Shown: positions 9,007 to 17,515, numbered from the stretch's first letter. The stretch is DNA of 46,253 nt from Anaerolineales bacterium (GCA_016932715.1 JAFGCG010000081.1:1-46253), one strand, 5' to 3'. The notes: generated by a model not told the origin, from the sequence alone. Translations and numbers: made by a program.

Positions 9007-9196
9007 AAAGGAAATCGGCGGGAAGACCGTCCGCGTCACATTGGTTCGCAGTCCGATTGGTTTTACCAGGGACCAGAAGCAAACCGTGCTGGCGCTGGGT
9101 CTGCGCCGCATGCATCAGACCGTTGAACACAAGGATAACCCGGCTGTGCGCGGAATGATCCGCAAAATCATTCACCTCGTTCAGGTCGAAGAGTAG
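8999..9196 (+). CDS. rpmD: 50S ribosomal protein L30
   Basis: 65 residues from ATG 8999 (GGAGG at 8987-8991). The motifs [13 protein letters not shown] and [20 protein letters not shown] are standard for bacterial L30. The frame is open upstream to 8957, but those residues are not L30-like and lie within rpsE. The 88-base gap to rplO is filled by a repeat. Confidence 0.95.
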   Translation: MPKKEIGGKTVRVTLVRSPIGFTRDQKQTVLALGLRRMHQTVEHKDNPAVRGMIRKIIHLVQVEE

Positions 9197-9284
9197 GATT
9201 TGTTAACGGACTCTGTTACGGACTCACGGACAAAAACGGACGTGGGCAACGGACTTGTCCTGAGCGGAGACGAAGGGAAGAAAG
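9197..9284 (+). repeat. Repeat-filled rpmD-rplO gap
   Basis: The gap contains five copies of ACGGAC at irregular spacing (9206-9260), then CCTGAGCGGAGACGAAGGG (9259-9277), a relative of the CTGAGC...GAAGG element seen elsewhere in the window. The end of the element lies next to the purine-rich ribosome-binding site of rplO. Confidence 0.55.
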
Positions 9285-9740
9285 ATGAAACTACACGATC
9301 TCGTGCCCAATCCGGGCTCCAAAAAGAATCGCAAGCGCGTTGGGCGCGGTATTTCCGCGGGCCAGGGTAAGACTGCGGGTCGCGGTACCAAGGGTGAGGG
9401 CGCGCGCTCCGGCCAGGGCGGAAACATGTACCGCCAGGGCGGCAACCTGCCATTCTATCGTCGCCTGCCATTTATGCGCGGTCAGGGATTTACGCCGCGT
9501 AATCAGGTGGAATACAACGAAGTGAATTTGGATCAGTTGACCGAATCCTTCGAAGCGAATGCGGAAGTCAATCCTGACTCGCTGAAGGAAGCTCGTTTGC
9601 TGCGTGATCCGCGTAACCCGGTGGTCATTCTGGGACGCGGCGAAATGAAAGTTGCTCTCAAAGTCCGTGCTCATCGCGTCAGCGCGGGAGCCAGGGCAAA
9701 GATCGAAGCTGCCGGCGGCAGCGTCGAGTTAATCGGTTAA
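9285..9740 (+). CDS. rplO: 50S ribosomal protein L15
   Basis: 151 residues with MKLHDLVPNPGSKKNRKRVG and the glycine-rich GRGTKGEGARSGQGG segment that threads into 23S rRNA, followed by FYRRLPFMRGQGF. This is ordinary L15. secY follows after 27 bases, the normal order. Confidence 0.97.
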   Translation: MKLHDLVPNPGSKKNRKRVGRGISAGQGKTAGRGTKGEGARSGQGGNMYRQGGNLPFYRRLPFMRGQGFTPRNQVEYNEVNLDQLTESFEANAEVNPDSLKEARLLRDPRNPVVILGRGEMKVALKVRAHRVSAGARAKIEAAGGSVELIG

Positions 9741-9767
9741 CACTGAGTCAAGAAGGAATGTCCAGAT

Positions 9768-11138
9768 ATGCCTGAAAAGAAACAATCCGCGTGGCGTTTT
9801 TTATGGCGCTCGGAAGATATTCGGAAGAAACTGCTGATCTCGCTGGCGTTGTTGATGCTCTTCCGCATTGCAGCAAATGTCCCGGTGCCTGGCATTGACC
9901 GGGAGGCTTTGGCGGTTTTCGCCAGTCAACAGGGAGGTACTGGTTTCCTGGGCTTCCTGAACATGCTTTCCGGCGGTACCATCCAAAACTTCTCGCTGCT
10001 GTCGATGGGCGTATACCCATATATTACAGCCCAGATCATTATCCAGTTGCTGGTTCCGATTATTCCTGCTCTGCAACGCAAGATGCAGGAGGATCAGCGT
10101 GAGGGCCGCCGCTGGATGGAGAAGTGGACCTACTATCTTGCCGTCCCGATGGCGATGCTTTCGGCAATCGGTCAGATCAACATCTTTAATAGCCTGGCGG
10201 GGACTCCGATTGTCGACTTTGGGTTTACAGGTGAAATCTGGCTTCCTTCTCTCATGGTTCTGCTGGTGATGACCGCGGGAACCATGTTCGCCATCTGGAT
10301 CGGTGAACTGATCTCGGAATACGGTATCCGCGGCCAGGGCCTGTCTCTGGTCATCTTTGCGGGCATCGTATCGCAAATCCCTCTAAATATTCAGACCCTG
10401 CTGTTGGATCAACAGAACCGCTGGGTCCTGCTGACGGCCATGGTCATTGTCATTGTGGTAACGGTGCTGGCGATCGTGTATGTCCAGCAGGGACGCCGCA
10501 ATGTGCCGATCATGTATCCTCAAAAGAGTCAGATCTTTTATGCGATCCAGCGCGGCAAATCTGTTCGCATGCCCCAGCCGACTCTGCCGCTGATGGTCAA
10601 TCTTTCCGGCATGATCCCGCTCATCTTTGCAAGCGCCATCCTGCAATTCCCGGCGATCATTTCCAGCTATTTTGCCGGCAACAACACCGAATGGGTCAGG
10701 AATATTGCAATCAGTATTCAAAGTTTCTTTAATCCAACGGGTGTTAATTCCTGGGGATACTGGGTTTTGTATTTCATCATGGTTGTGAGCTTTACTTATT
10801 TCTATACGACTGTTATTTTCGAGCAGCAGAACTATGGTGACAATTTGAAGCGTTCCGGCGCTCAAATCCCCGGCGTGCATGGCGGCGCCGCGACCCAAAA
10901 GTATTTGAGCCGCATACAAAGCCGGATCACCCTGCCGGGCGCATTACTGCTGGGCGCAGTTGCCATCATGCCCTTCCTGCTGCAGTTGATCCTGCCGGCC
11001 GCTTCGAGCAGCGCAGGAATATTCCTGCTGTCTTCTTCCGGCCTGTTGATCGTTGTCGGTGTGGTGCGCGATACCTTTATGAATATCGAGGCTGAACTTA
11101 AGCTGCACGGTTATCAGGAAAAACTTCTGGTCAGCTAG
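9768..11138 (+). CDS. secY: Protein translocase subunit SecY
   Basis: 456 residues with about ten hydrophobic segments, the channel of the Sec translocon in the cytoplasmic membrane. Recognisable pieces are NVPVPGID near residue 40, FLNMLSGGTIQNFSLLSMGVYPYITAQII around 65-93, and the cytoplasmic loop QQGRRNVPIMYP. It lies between rplO and adk as usual. Its N-terminus MPEKKQSAWRFLWRSEDIRKK is a short cytoplasmic lead. Confidence 0.97.
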   Translation: MPEKKQSAWRFLWRSEDIRKKLLISLALLMLFRIAANVPVPGIDREALAVFASQQGGTGFLGFLNMLSGGTIQNFSLLSMGVYPYITAQIIIQLLVPIIPALQRKMQEDQREGRRWMEKWTYYLAVPMAMLSAIGQINIFNSLAGTPIVDFGFTGEIWLPSLMVLLVMTAGTMFAIWIGELISEYGIRGQGLSLVIFAGIVSQIPLNIQTLLLDQQNRWVLLTAMVIVIVVTVLAIVYVQQGRRNVPIMYPQKSQIFYAIQRGKSVRMPQPTLPLMVNLSGMIPLIFASAILQFPAIISSYFAGNNTEWVRNIAISIQSFFNPTGVNSWGYWVLYFIMVVSFTYFYTTVIFEQQNYGDNLKRSGAQIPGVHGGAATQKYLSRIQSRITLPGALLLGAVAIMPFLLQLILPAASSSAGIFLLSSSGLLIVVGVVRDTFMNIEAELKLHGYQEKLLVS

Positions 11139-11146
11139 GAGTATTT

Positions 11147-11800
11147 ATGACAACTTTCATTGTCATGCTTGGTCCCCCGGGCGTTGGTAAAGGTACGCAG
11201 GCGAAAATCTTGTCCGAAAAAACGGGTCTGGCGCATATCTCTTCAGGCGACCTGTTCCGTGAGAACCTTAAGAATGAAACGGAGCTTGGAAAACTTGCTC
11301 AAACCTATATGACCAAAGGGGAACTGGTCCCGGATGATGTGACGGTTGCCATGATCAAGGACCGCCTCACTCGCCCGGACTGTCAGGCGGGCGCCGTTTT
11401 GGATGGTTTTCCCCGCACCCCGGCTCAGGCGCAGGCACTGGACGTCATGCTCAAGGATTTCAATGGGCAGGTGGATGTTGTGCCTTTTATCACGGCGGGT
11501 GAGGATGTCCTGATCGAGCGCTTAGGTGGTCGCTGGACCTGCCGCGTAAATGGTGCTCACGTTTTCAATGAGAAGACGAATCCGCCAAAGGTCCCCGGAA
11601 AATGTGACTTCGATGGTGCGGAACTTTATCAACGCGATGATGATAAACCCGAAACCGTGAAGAACAGGATCAAGGTTTACTTTGAGCAAACTTCGCCCTT
11701 GATCTCCTATTATCGAGAGCGCGGCAAATTAGTTGAAGTTGACGGGACGCAGCCCATAGATCGGGTCACGAACGATTTGATGGGTGCGTTGAAGAAGTAG
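11147..11800 (+). CDS. adk: Adenylate kinase with an atypical LID site
   Basis: 217 residues, the long-LID form. The P-loop GPPGVGKGT is at residues 9-17, and the NMP-binding region DGFPRTPAQ is at 86-94. It interconverts AMP, ATP and ADP. In the LID, Gram-positive-type enzymes bind zinc through C-x2-C and C-x2-C/D. Here the four positions are Cys132, Asn135, Cys153 and Asp156, so one cysteine is replaced. ATG 11147 has AGGAG 4-8 bases upstream. map follows 5 bases later. Confidence 0.96.
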   Translation: MTTFIVMLGPPGVGKGTQAKILSEKTGLAHISSGDLFRENLKNETELGKLAQTYMTKGELVPDDVTVAMIKDRLTRPDCQAGAVLDGFPRTPAQAQALDVMLKDFNGQVDVVPFITAGEDVLIERLGGRWTCRVNGAHVFNEKTNPPKVPGKCDFDGAELYQRDDDKPETVKNRIKVYFEQTSPLISYYRERGKLVEVDGTQPIDRVTNDLMGALKK

Positions 11801-11805
11801 TTATT

Positions 11806-12576
11806 ATGAATTGGTCACGCCAGATCCATATTAAAAGTCCGGCTGAGCTGCAGATCATGCGTGAAGCAGGCCGGATCAACGCAACCGTCCTGGCGACGAC
11901 CAAAGAACTTTTAAAACCGGGTGTTTCCACGGCCGACCTCAACGCGGCTGCTGAGGAAGTGCTAAGGAAACATGGATGTGTATCGCCGTTCAAGGGCTAT
12001 GGCCATCCGCCATACCCTGCCTCCATTACGGTCAGCATCAATCGTGAACTGGTCCACGGCATTCCGAGCAGGAACCGGAAGCTGAAGGCCGGGGATATCG
12101 TCTCGATCGACTGCGGAACGGTGTTGGATGGATGGGTCGCCGATTCAGCGTTTACCGGAGGTGTTGGTCAAATATCTCCCGAGGCGCAGGCACTGCTTGA
12201 TGTCACTCTGGGAGCGCTGCATGCCGGCATCGAAAAGATGTGTGTAGGCAACCGGACGGGTGATGTCTCGGCGGCGATACAAAATTACGTGGAGAGCCGT
12301 GGCTTTCAGGTAACACGCGAATATACGGGCCACGGCGTCGGAAGACAAATGCACGAAGGACCGCAGGTGCCAAACTACGGCAAACCCGGTACAGGTCTGC
12401 CTCTCAAGGCCGGCATGACCATTGCCCTCGAGCCCATGGTACTTGTGGGTACAGAAGAAACACGCGTCCTTCCTGACCAGTGGACGGTCGTCTCTGCAGA
12501 CGGATCATTGACTGCCCATTTTGAGCATTCCGTGGCTGTCACCGAAGGAAAACCTCTCATCCTGACTGTCCCATGA
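11806..12576 (+). CDS. map: Methionine aminopeptidase, type I
   Basis: 256 residues. The five metal ligands of type I enzymes are all present: Asp102, Asp113, His176, Glu209 and Glu240, with the catalytic His84 in ELVHGIP. The enzyme removes the initiator methionine from nascent proteins. It lies in the conserved secY-adk-map order. The usual next gene, infA, is not present before rpmJ. A ribosome-binding site is weak (AGTAGTT), so coupling to adk is likely. Confidence 0.96.
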   Translation: MNWSRQIHIKSPAELQIMREAGRINATVLATTKELLKPGVSTADLNAAAEEVLRKHGCVSPFKGYGHPPYPASITVSINRELVHGIPSRNRKLKAGDIVSIDCGTVLDGWVADSAFTGGVGQISPEAQALLDVTLGALHAGIEKMCVGNRTGDVSAAIQNYVESRGFQVTREYTGHGVGRQMHEGPQVPNYGKPGTGLPLKAGMTIALEPMVLVGTEETRVLPDQWTVVSADGSLTAHFEHSVAVTEGKPLILTVP

Positions 12577-12615
12577 TCCCTGCGGAGTGCGAAGCCTGCC
12601 GAATTGCGTGTAATC

Positions 12616-12644
12616 TAGACGAATGAAGGACAAACGTGTATAAT
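12616..12644 (+). promoter_or_regulatory. Internal promoter ahead of rpmJ-rpsM-rpsK-rpsD-rpoA
   Basis: TAGACG (12616-12621; 4 of 6 matches to TTGACA), a 17-base spacer, and a perfect TATAAT (12639-12644). The predicted start is about 40 bases upstream of rpmJ. It lies where infA would normally be and would give the alpha-operon genes their own transcript. Confidence 0.6.
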
Positions 12645-12691
12645 CAACAACTTGGCTATCTAGTGAAGGAAAGTTTGCAAGGAGTATTGTC

Positions 12692-12805
12692 ATGAAAGTT
12701 TCTCCGTCGATACGGAAACGCTGTGCCAAATGCAGAATTGTTCGCCGCAAAGGCATAGTGTATGTCATTTGTGAAAATCCAAAACATAAACAGCGACAGG
12801 GATAG
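12692..12805 (+). CDS. rpmJ: 50S ribosomal protein L36, zinc-binding type
   Basis: A 37-residue protein from ATG 12692 to TAG 12803-12805. It begins [14 protein letters not shown] and ends NPKHKQRQG. Cys11, Cys14, Cys27 and His32 form the zinc site of the C+ L36 form. AAGGAG lies 9-10 bases before the ATG. rpsM starts 6 bases after the stop. The assignment is secure despite the small size. Confidence 0.95.
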   Translation: MKVSPSIRKRCAKCRIVRRKGIVYVICENPKHKQRQG

Positions 12806-12811
12806 TGAACT

Positions 12812-13198
12812 ATGGCGAGAATTGAAGGTGTCGATCTGCCCCGCAATAAGCGGGTCGAAATTGGCTTGACCTACCTCTATGGGATAGGTCCGACGCGCGC
12901 GCAGAAGATCCTGGCTCATACCAAGGTCAACCCTGATATCCGGGTCAAGGACCTTTCTGAAGCGGATGTGGCTGCGATCCGCGAGTACGTTGGCAAGAAC
13001 TACAAGGTGGAAGGTGACTTGCGCCGCGAAGTTCAAATGAGCATCAAGCGCCTGATCGAGATCGGGTCGTATCGTGGGATGCGCCATCGCCGTAATTTGC
13101 CCGTCCGCGGTCAGCGGACGCGGACGAATGCGCGCACCCGCAAAGGCACCAAGAAAACGGTGGCCGGGCGCGGACGCCGCCGCGGTACGAAGAAATAA
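12812..13198 (+). CDS. rpsM: 30S ribosomal protein S13
   Basis: 128 residues with [20 protein letters not shown] and [12 protein letters not shown], then the basic tail [15 protein letters not shown]13 contacts the P-site tRNA and bridges to L5. The extra-basic C-terminus is normal for the family. It sits between rpmJ and rpsK. Confidence 0.97.
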   Translation: MARIEGVDLPRNKRVEIGLTYLYGIGPTRAQKILAHTKVNPDIRVKDLSEADVAAIREYVGKNYKVEGDLRREVQMSIKRLIEIGSYRGMRHRRNLPVRGQRTRTNARTRKGTKKTVAGRGRRRGTKK

Positions 13199-13212
13199 GA
13201 GGTTGAGAACTT

Positions 13213-13617
13213 ATGGCTCAAAGTGTACGTTCCACACGTCGAGGGTCCGGCGCCAAGAAAGCCAAGCGCGCCATTTCCTCTGGTCAGGTGCATATCTTTG
13301 CATCCTTTAATAATACGATTGTCACCGTAACGGATACGGAAGGCAATACCGTTGCCTGGGGCAGTGCGGGTTCAGCCGGATTCAAAGGTTCCCGCAAAAG
13401 CACGCCGTTTGCTGCGCGTCTTGCCGCCGAACAGGCGATCAAGGCTGCCCAGCAATTGGGCATCCAGGAAGTGGATTTGTTTGTCAAGGGACCGGGCCCG
13501 GGTCGTGAAAATGCAATTCGCGCGGTCCAGGCCATGGGGTTGCGAGTCCGTTCAATTTCTGATATTACGCCGGTGCCGCATAACGGCTGTCGACCGCCGA
13601 AGAAGCGCCGCGTGTGA
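13213..13617 (+). CDS. rpsK: 30S ribosomal protein S11
   Basis: 134 residues with [19 protein letters not shown] and the ending [18 protein letters not shown], both diagnostic for S11 of the platform and mRNA exit region. AGAGGTTGAGAACTT precedes the ATG. The N-terminal 20 residues are basic and variable, as expected. Confidence 0.97.
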   Translation: MAQSVRSTRRGSGAKKAKRAISSGQVHIFASFNNTIVTVTDTEGNTVAWGSAGSAGFKGSRKSTPFAARLAAEQAIKAAQQLGIQEVDLFVKGPGPGRENAIRAVQAMGLRVRSISDITPVPHNGCRPPKKRRV

Positions 13618-13640
13618 TTTGCTGTAGAGGAAAGTAATCT

Positions 13641-14288
13641 ATGTCGAAGAATCTTGGTCCAGTTTGCAGGCTGTGCCGGCGCGAGGGCGAAAAGCTTTAC
13701 CTGAAGGGCGAACGCTGTTTCACTCCGAAATGTGCGATCGACCGACGCCCCTTCCCGCCCGGTCAGCATGGAAAAACGGGCAGCCGGGGCGGCAACCGCT
13801 CCGGTCGTGAGTCCGATTATTTGCGCCAGTTGCGCGCCAAGCAGCGCGCCCGGCGTGTCTATGGAGTCCTGGAGCGCCAGTTCCGGCGCTATTATGAAGT
13901 TGCAAACCAGCGCCGCGGCCTGACGGGTCTCAATCTTCTGCAAATCCTCGAGTCGCGTCTGGACAATGTCGTCTATCGCCTCGGGTTTGCAGCCAACCGT
14001 GCGCAGGCCCGCCTCCTGGTGACTCATGGTCACTTTATGGTGAACGGTCGTCGTACGGACGTGCCTTCCATGCTACTAAAGGAAGGCGATACCGTTGCAG
14101 TGCGCGAGGGGTCACGCAGCCTGGAATATTTTAAGGTTATGCCTGATCTGGCAGAAAGCCGTACCTCACCCAGCTGGGTGGATCGTGACATCAGACAGAT
14201 GTCTGGTTCCGTCCAGCGTCTGCCCGAGCGTGCTGAGATCGACGGTTTCCTGAACGAACAGCTTATCGTCGAATACTACTCACGGTAG
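13641..14288 (+). CDS. rpsD: 30S ribosomal protein S4, zinc-binding type
   Basis: 215 residues. The N-terminus has CRLC then CFTPKC, the four-cysteine knuckle of the zinc-containing S4 form, followed by [10 protein letters not shown]. The S4 RNA-binding fold ([12 protein letters not shown] and [17 protein letters not shown]) lies around residues 100-150. S4 is a primary 16S binder. The gene precedes rpoA, as in most bacterial alpha operons. Confidence 0.97.
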   Translation: MSKNLGPVCRLCRREGEKLYLKGERCFTPKCAIDRRPFPPGQHGKTGSRGGNRSGRESDYLRQLRAKQRARRVYGVLERQFRRYYEVANQRRGLTGLNLLQILESRLDNVVYRLGFAANRAQARLLVTHGHFMVNGRRTDVPSMLLKEGDTVAVREGSRSLEYFKVMPDLAESRTSPSWVDRDIRQMSGSVQRLPERAEIDGFLNEQLIVEYYSR

Positions 14289-14372
14289 TAATTGGCCGGT
14301 TTTATTTGCGCTGGCGGGCACATTCAGCCAGTGAAATTTCTTCTGTTTTTCAACAGGGAGAGGTGAACCGTG

Positions 14373-15338
14373 ATGGGTATCACGAATATGGTTATGCCGA
14401 AAATCGAGCGCGAGGCTGAGGCTCGAAATTACGGTAAATTTGTTATCAGCCCCCTTGAGCGCGGGTATGGCGTCACGCTCGGAAACGCGCTGCGCCGTGT
14501 GCTGCTGTCTTCCCTCGAAGGCGCGGCAGTGACGTCCATCCGGATTGCGGATGTGCTGCATGAGTTCAGCGAGATCCCGGGCGTCCGCGAGGACGTGATC
14601 CAGGTGACGCTGCAGGTCAAGCAGCTGCGCCTCAAACTCGATGGCGTGGATACCACCCGTATGAATCTGGAAGTCCGCGGCGAAGGGACCGTGACAGCGG
14701 CGGATATCATCACGCCTGCTGAAATTGAAGTTGTCAATCCGGAACTGTATCTTTTTACGGTCGACAACCCCAAGACCAAGCTCGATCTCGAGTTTACGGT
14801 AGAGCGAGGCCGGGGCTATTCGCCCGCCAACGAGCGCAGCGGACACATGCCCATCGGCGAACTGCCGATCGACGCGATCTACAGCCCTGTCAAACGCGTG
14901 AACTGGGAAGTCACCTCGGCGCGCGTGGGCCAGAGCACAAACTATGACAAGCTTGTCCTGGAAATCTGGACCGATGGGACGATTTCTCCGGAAAGAGCAT
15001 TGAGCACTGCTGCCAAACTGGTGATCGATCATCTGCGCTATATTGCCGGCGTCAGTGAAGAAACCCTGGCGATTTCCGTCGAAAAGGAAGTGGGCGGCAG
15101 CCGCCTGACCAGCGAACTGGCGGACACACCTGTGGAAGCCCTGGACCTTTCGGTACGCGTCTTCAATTCGCTCAAGCGCACAGGGATTACCACGGTTGGC
15201 GATGTGCTCGATCTGCTCGAAAAAGGTGAGACGGCCGTCATGTCCATCCGTAATTTTGGTGAGAAAAGCCTCGATGAGTTGCGTCAGAAAATGCATGAAA
15301 AGGGCTACATGAAAGACGAAACGAGTACTGCGGAGTAA
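14373..15338 (+). CDS. rpoA: DNA-directed RNA polymerase subunit alpha
   Basis: 321 residues from ATG 14373; GTG at 14370 or ATG 14388 are possible alternatives, since GGGAGAGG lies at 14356-14363. The N-terminal dimerisation domain has ERGYGVTLGNALRRVLLSSLEGAAV, and the C-terminal domain has TGITTVGDVLDL and IRNFGEKSLDEL, the DNA- and activator-binding helix-hairpin-helix. Full length. It scaffolds RNA polymerase assembly. Confidence 0.97.
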   Translation: MGITNMVMPKIEREAEARNYGKFVISPLERGYGVTLGNALRRVLLSSLEGAAVTSIRIADVLHEFSEIPGVREDVIQVTLQVKQLRLKLDGVDTTRMNLEVRGEGTVTAADIITPAEIEVVNPELYLFTVDNPKTKLDLEFTVERGRGYSPANERSGHMPIGELPIDAIYSPVKRVNWEVTSARVGQSTNYDKLVLEIWTDGTISPERALSTAAKLVIDHLRYIAGVSEETLAISVEKEVGGSRLTSELADTPVEALDLSVRVFNSLKRTGITTVGDVLDLLEKGETAVMSIRNFGEKSLDELRQKMHEKGYMKDETSTAE

Positions 15339-15344
15339 TTAGCC

Positions 15345-15722
15345 ATGCGACATCAAGTATCAGGTTACAGATTAGGAAGGACGAGCGGTGCCCGGATTGC
15401 ACTCCGTCGCAACCTTATTAAACAGTTTTTTATTCACGAGCGCATCCAGACCACGCGCGCCAAAGCGAACGCGATCCGTGGCGATGCCGAACGCCTCATC
15501 ACGATCGCACGCAATAGCGCCTCGGGCGATGATGCGCAGAAGGTCCATGCCCGCCGGCTGGCGATCTCCAGGCTTGGAGACAATCAGGTGATCAAACGTC
15601 TCTTCGATGAGATCGCCCCGCGCTTTGCAAATCGTCCTGGCGGCTATACCCGCATCCTCAAACTGGGACCTCGCATGGGTGATTCCGCTGAGATGGTGAT
15701 TTTGGAATTGGTGGAAGAATAA
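15345..15722 (+). CDS. rplQ: 50S ribosomal protein L17
   Basis: 125 residues starting MRHQVSGYRLGRTSGAR, with LIKQFFIHERIQTTRAKA, the L17 core. It follows rpoA by 6 bases, as in most bacteria. The stop codon is directly followed by the heptamer array that fills the interval to truA. Confidence 0.96.
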   Translation: MRHQVSGYRLGRTSGARIALRRNLIKQFFIHERIQTTRAKANAIRGDAERLITIARNSASGDDAQKVHARRLAISRLGDNQVIKRLFDEIAPRFANRPGGYTRILKLGPRMGDSAEMVILELVEE

Positions 15723-15791
15723 TCAGTTATCAGTAAACAGTGCCCAGTAGTCAGTGACTGAAAACTGAATACTGACAACTGACCACTGAAC
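15722..15791 (+). repeat. Ten heptanucleotide units filling the rplQ-truA gap
   Basis: From 15722 to the base before the truA ATG, the sequence divides exactly into ten 7-base units. The first five carry CAGT (ATCAGTT, ATCAGTA, AACAGTG, CCCAGTA, GTCAGTG). The last five carry ACTG (ACTGAAA, ACTGAAT, ACTGACA, ACTGACC, ACTGAAC). The orientation flips at the centre, making an imperfect inverted repeat. There is no clear Shine-Dalgarno for truA in it. Confidence 0.85.
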
Positions 15792-16577
15792 ATGGCACGT
15801 TACCAATTGACTCTTGCCTACGACGGCACGGACTTCTTCGGAAGCCAGCGGCAGGCTTCGACAGGGCTCAGCCCAGGTGCGAAACGCAGAACGGTACAGG
15901 GCGAACTCGAAAAGGCCTTGTGCAGGTTAGGATGGACTGGACGCTCGATCCTGATGGCCGGGCGAACAGATACAGGCGTTCACGCGACGGGACAGGTCGC
16001 CGCGCTGGACCTCGACTGGTCCCACTCTGACGAGGAACTCGTCCGGGCGTTGAATGCCTCCCTGCCCGCCGACATGGCTGTCCACCAGGCACGGATGGTT
16101 CACGCAAAATTCCATCCGCGTTTTGATGCCAGCTCCCGCCGCTATCGTTACAAGTCATTCTGCCAGCCGCTGCGCCACCCGCTGCGGGAGCGCTTTGCCT
16201 GGCGAATATGGCCCGCGATCAGCGGCGAAGCTCTTGCCAAGACCGCAGCGCTTTTCCTCGGAACGCACGATTTCTCCGCCTTCGGTTCCCCGACCACTCC
16301 CAGGGGCGGGACCGTGCGAACCGTGATGAAAGCCGAGTGGTCCCACACCGAAGAAGACGGGACGTGGCACTTCGAAGTGCAAGCCGATGCCTTTTTATAT
16401 CGAATGGTGCGGAGGCTGGTATTCGTCCAGGTGGCTGTTGCGCAGGGAAAAGCCTCAGTGGAAGCGATCGCTCGTTCTTTAGCCGGGCAATACCCGGCTG
16501 GGACGCGCAGCGACATCCTGCCCGCAGGCCTGGCTCCCGCGCATGGCTTAACGCTCGTCGAAGTGGCATACGCATAG
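15792..16577 (+). CDS. truA: tRNA pseudouridine(38-40) synthase TruA with a repeat-derived insertion
   Basis: 261 residues. TruA converts uridines 38-40 of the tRNA anticodon stem to pseudouridine. The start ARYQLTLAYDGTDFFGSQRQ, the catalytic GRTDTGVHA with Asp60, and the C-terminal FLYRMVRRLV motif are all present, so the enzyme looks intact. Between SQRQ and RRTVQGELE the family normally has one to three residues. Here there are about ten (ASTGLSPGAK), encoded by a CTTCGAC...GCTCAG repeat at 15854-15877. Confidence 0.94.
   Translation: MARYQLTLAYDGTDFFGSQRQASTGLSPGAKRRTVQGELEKALCRLGWTGRSILMAGRTDTGVHATGQVAALDLDWSHSDEELVRALNASLPADMAVHQARMVHAKFHPRFDASSRRYRYKSFCQPLRHPLRERFAWRIWPAISGEALAKTAALFLGTHDFSAFGSPTTPRGGTVRTVMKAEWSHTEEDGTWHFEVQADAFLYRMVRRLVFVQVAVAQGKASVEAIARSLAGQYPAGTRSDILPAGLAPAHGLTLVEVAYA
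15854..15877 (+). repeat. CTGAGC...GAAG-type repeat inside truA
   Basis: The element reads GGCTTCGACAGGGCTCAGCC plus CAGG and is the reverse orientation of CCCTGAGCGAAGTCGAAGGG at 17516. It is in frame, in the loop after the first strand of TruA. Confidence 0.65.
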
Positions 16578-16621
16578 CGAGAGTCAATGGGTCAATAAGA
16601 AAAGAAACGGAGAATCAGAAA

Positions 16622-17074
16622 GTGTACAAGTCGTACTATCCGAAAGCAAGCGAAATCGAACGCAAATGGGTGCTGGTGGATGCCAATGGTGAAAACCTTG
16701 GACGGATCGCCACACGCATTGCGAGTGTCCTGCTGGGCAAACATAAGCCTACTTTCACGCCCGGCGTGGAGATGGGTGATTACGTTGTGGTGGTCAACGC
16801 TGAGCGTGTGACGGTGACCGGCACGCGGAGCAGCACAAAGATGGATACCAAGATGTATCACCATCACTCGAATTATCCCGGTGGTCTTAAATCCATCTCG
16901 CTGCGTGATCAACTGCGACAGCATCCCGATCGTGTCTTGCGTGCGGCGGTATGGGGCATGCTCCCACACAACCGCATGGGCCGTGCGCTGCTCAAACGGT
17001 TGAAGATCTATGCTGGTCCGAACCATCCGCATACTACGAACAATCCCGAACCGCTAGCCACGGTCGTGAAGTAA
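16622..17074 (+). CDS. rplM: 50S ribosomal protein L13
   Basis: 150 residues from GTG 16622, supported by CGGAG at 16608-16612. The frame is open upstream through truA, but that part is not L13-like. Motifs include RKWVLVDANGENLGRIATRIA, GDYVVVVNAERV and AVWGMLPHNRMGR. L13 is an early-assembly 23S binder. With rpsI it forms the usual L13-S9 pair, here attached to the alpha operon. Confidence 0.96.
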   Translation: MYKSYYPKASEIERKWVLVDANGENLGRIATRIASVLLGKHKPTFTPGVEMGDYVVVVNAERVTVTGTRSSTKMDTKMYHHHSNYPGGLKSISLRDQLRQHPDRVLRAAVWGMLPHNRMGRALLKRLKIYAGPNHPHTTNNPEPLATVVK

Positions 17075-17092
17075 AGAAAGAGGAAAGAAAAT

Positions 17093-17485
17093 ATGGCACA
17101 GTATTATGAAGCAGTTGGCCGTCGCAAGGAAAGTACAGCCCGCGTCCGCCTGATGGACGGTTCCGGTACCTTTACCGTGAACGACAAGGAAGGCGCCGTG
17201 TATTTCCCGCGCGTGGGTGACCTGCAGGATATTTTGCGCGCGTTCGATGCCGTTGGTCAGGAGGCGGGCAAATACGACATCTCCGTCAAGGTGAATGGCG
17301 GCGGCGTCACGGGTCAGACCGAAGCCGTGCGTCTGGGGCTTGCCCGTGCACTCGTCCTGCTCAATGGTGAATGGACGTCTGCGCTGCGCAAGAACGGTTT
17401 GCTCACCCGCAACCCGCGTGTCAAGGAACGCAAGAAACCCGGTCTCAAGAAAGCCCGCAAGGCTCCGACCTATACCAAACGTTAG
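17093..17485 (+). CDS. rpsI: 30S ribosomal protein S9
   Basis: 130 residues with YYEAVGRRKESTARVRL and the ending KKARKAPTYTKR, the basic C-terminal tail that reaches the P-site tRNA anticodon loop. AGAGGAAAG precedes the ATG. It is the last ribosomal gene of the block and is followed by repeat material and a terminator-like hairpin. Confidence 0.97.
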   Translation: MAQYYEAVGRRKESTARVRLMDGSGTFTVNDKEGAVYFPRVGDLQDILRAFDAVGQEAGKYDISVKVNGGGVTGQTEAVRLGLARALVLLNGEWTSALRKNGLLTRNPRVKERKKPGLKKARKAPTYTKR

Positions 17486-17515
17486 ATCAGTTTCAGGTGT
17501 CATGTGTCAGGCCTG

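Noticed and set aside
13284..14033. A 249-codon frame on the minus strand across rpsK and rpsD
   Set aside because: It spans two certain ribosomal genes on the opposite strand.
14280..15296. A 338-codon open frame on the minus strand opposite rpoA
   Set aside because: It is antisense to a certain gene, shows codon mirror effects of GC-rich sequence, and has no recognisable family or ribosome-binding site.
15722..15791. Could the 7-base arrays be a CRISPR array
   Set aside because: Units are 7 bases with no spacers and no cas genes nearby.
16208..16621. An upstream extension of the rplM frame through truA
   Set aside because: L13 begins at the conserved YKSYYPK segment with a GTG start and good CGGAG; the upstream part is antisensical to the TruA frame.
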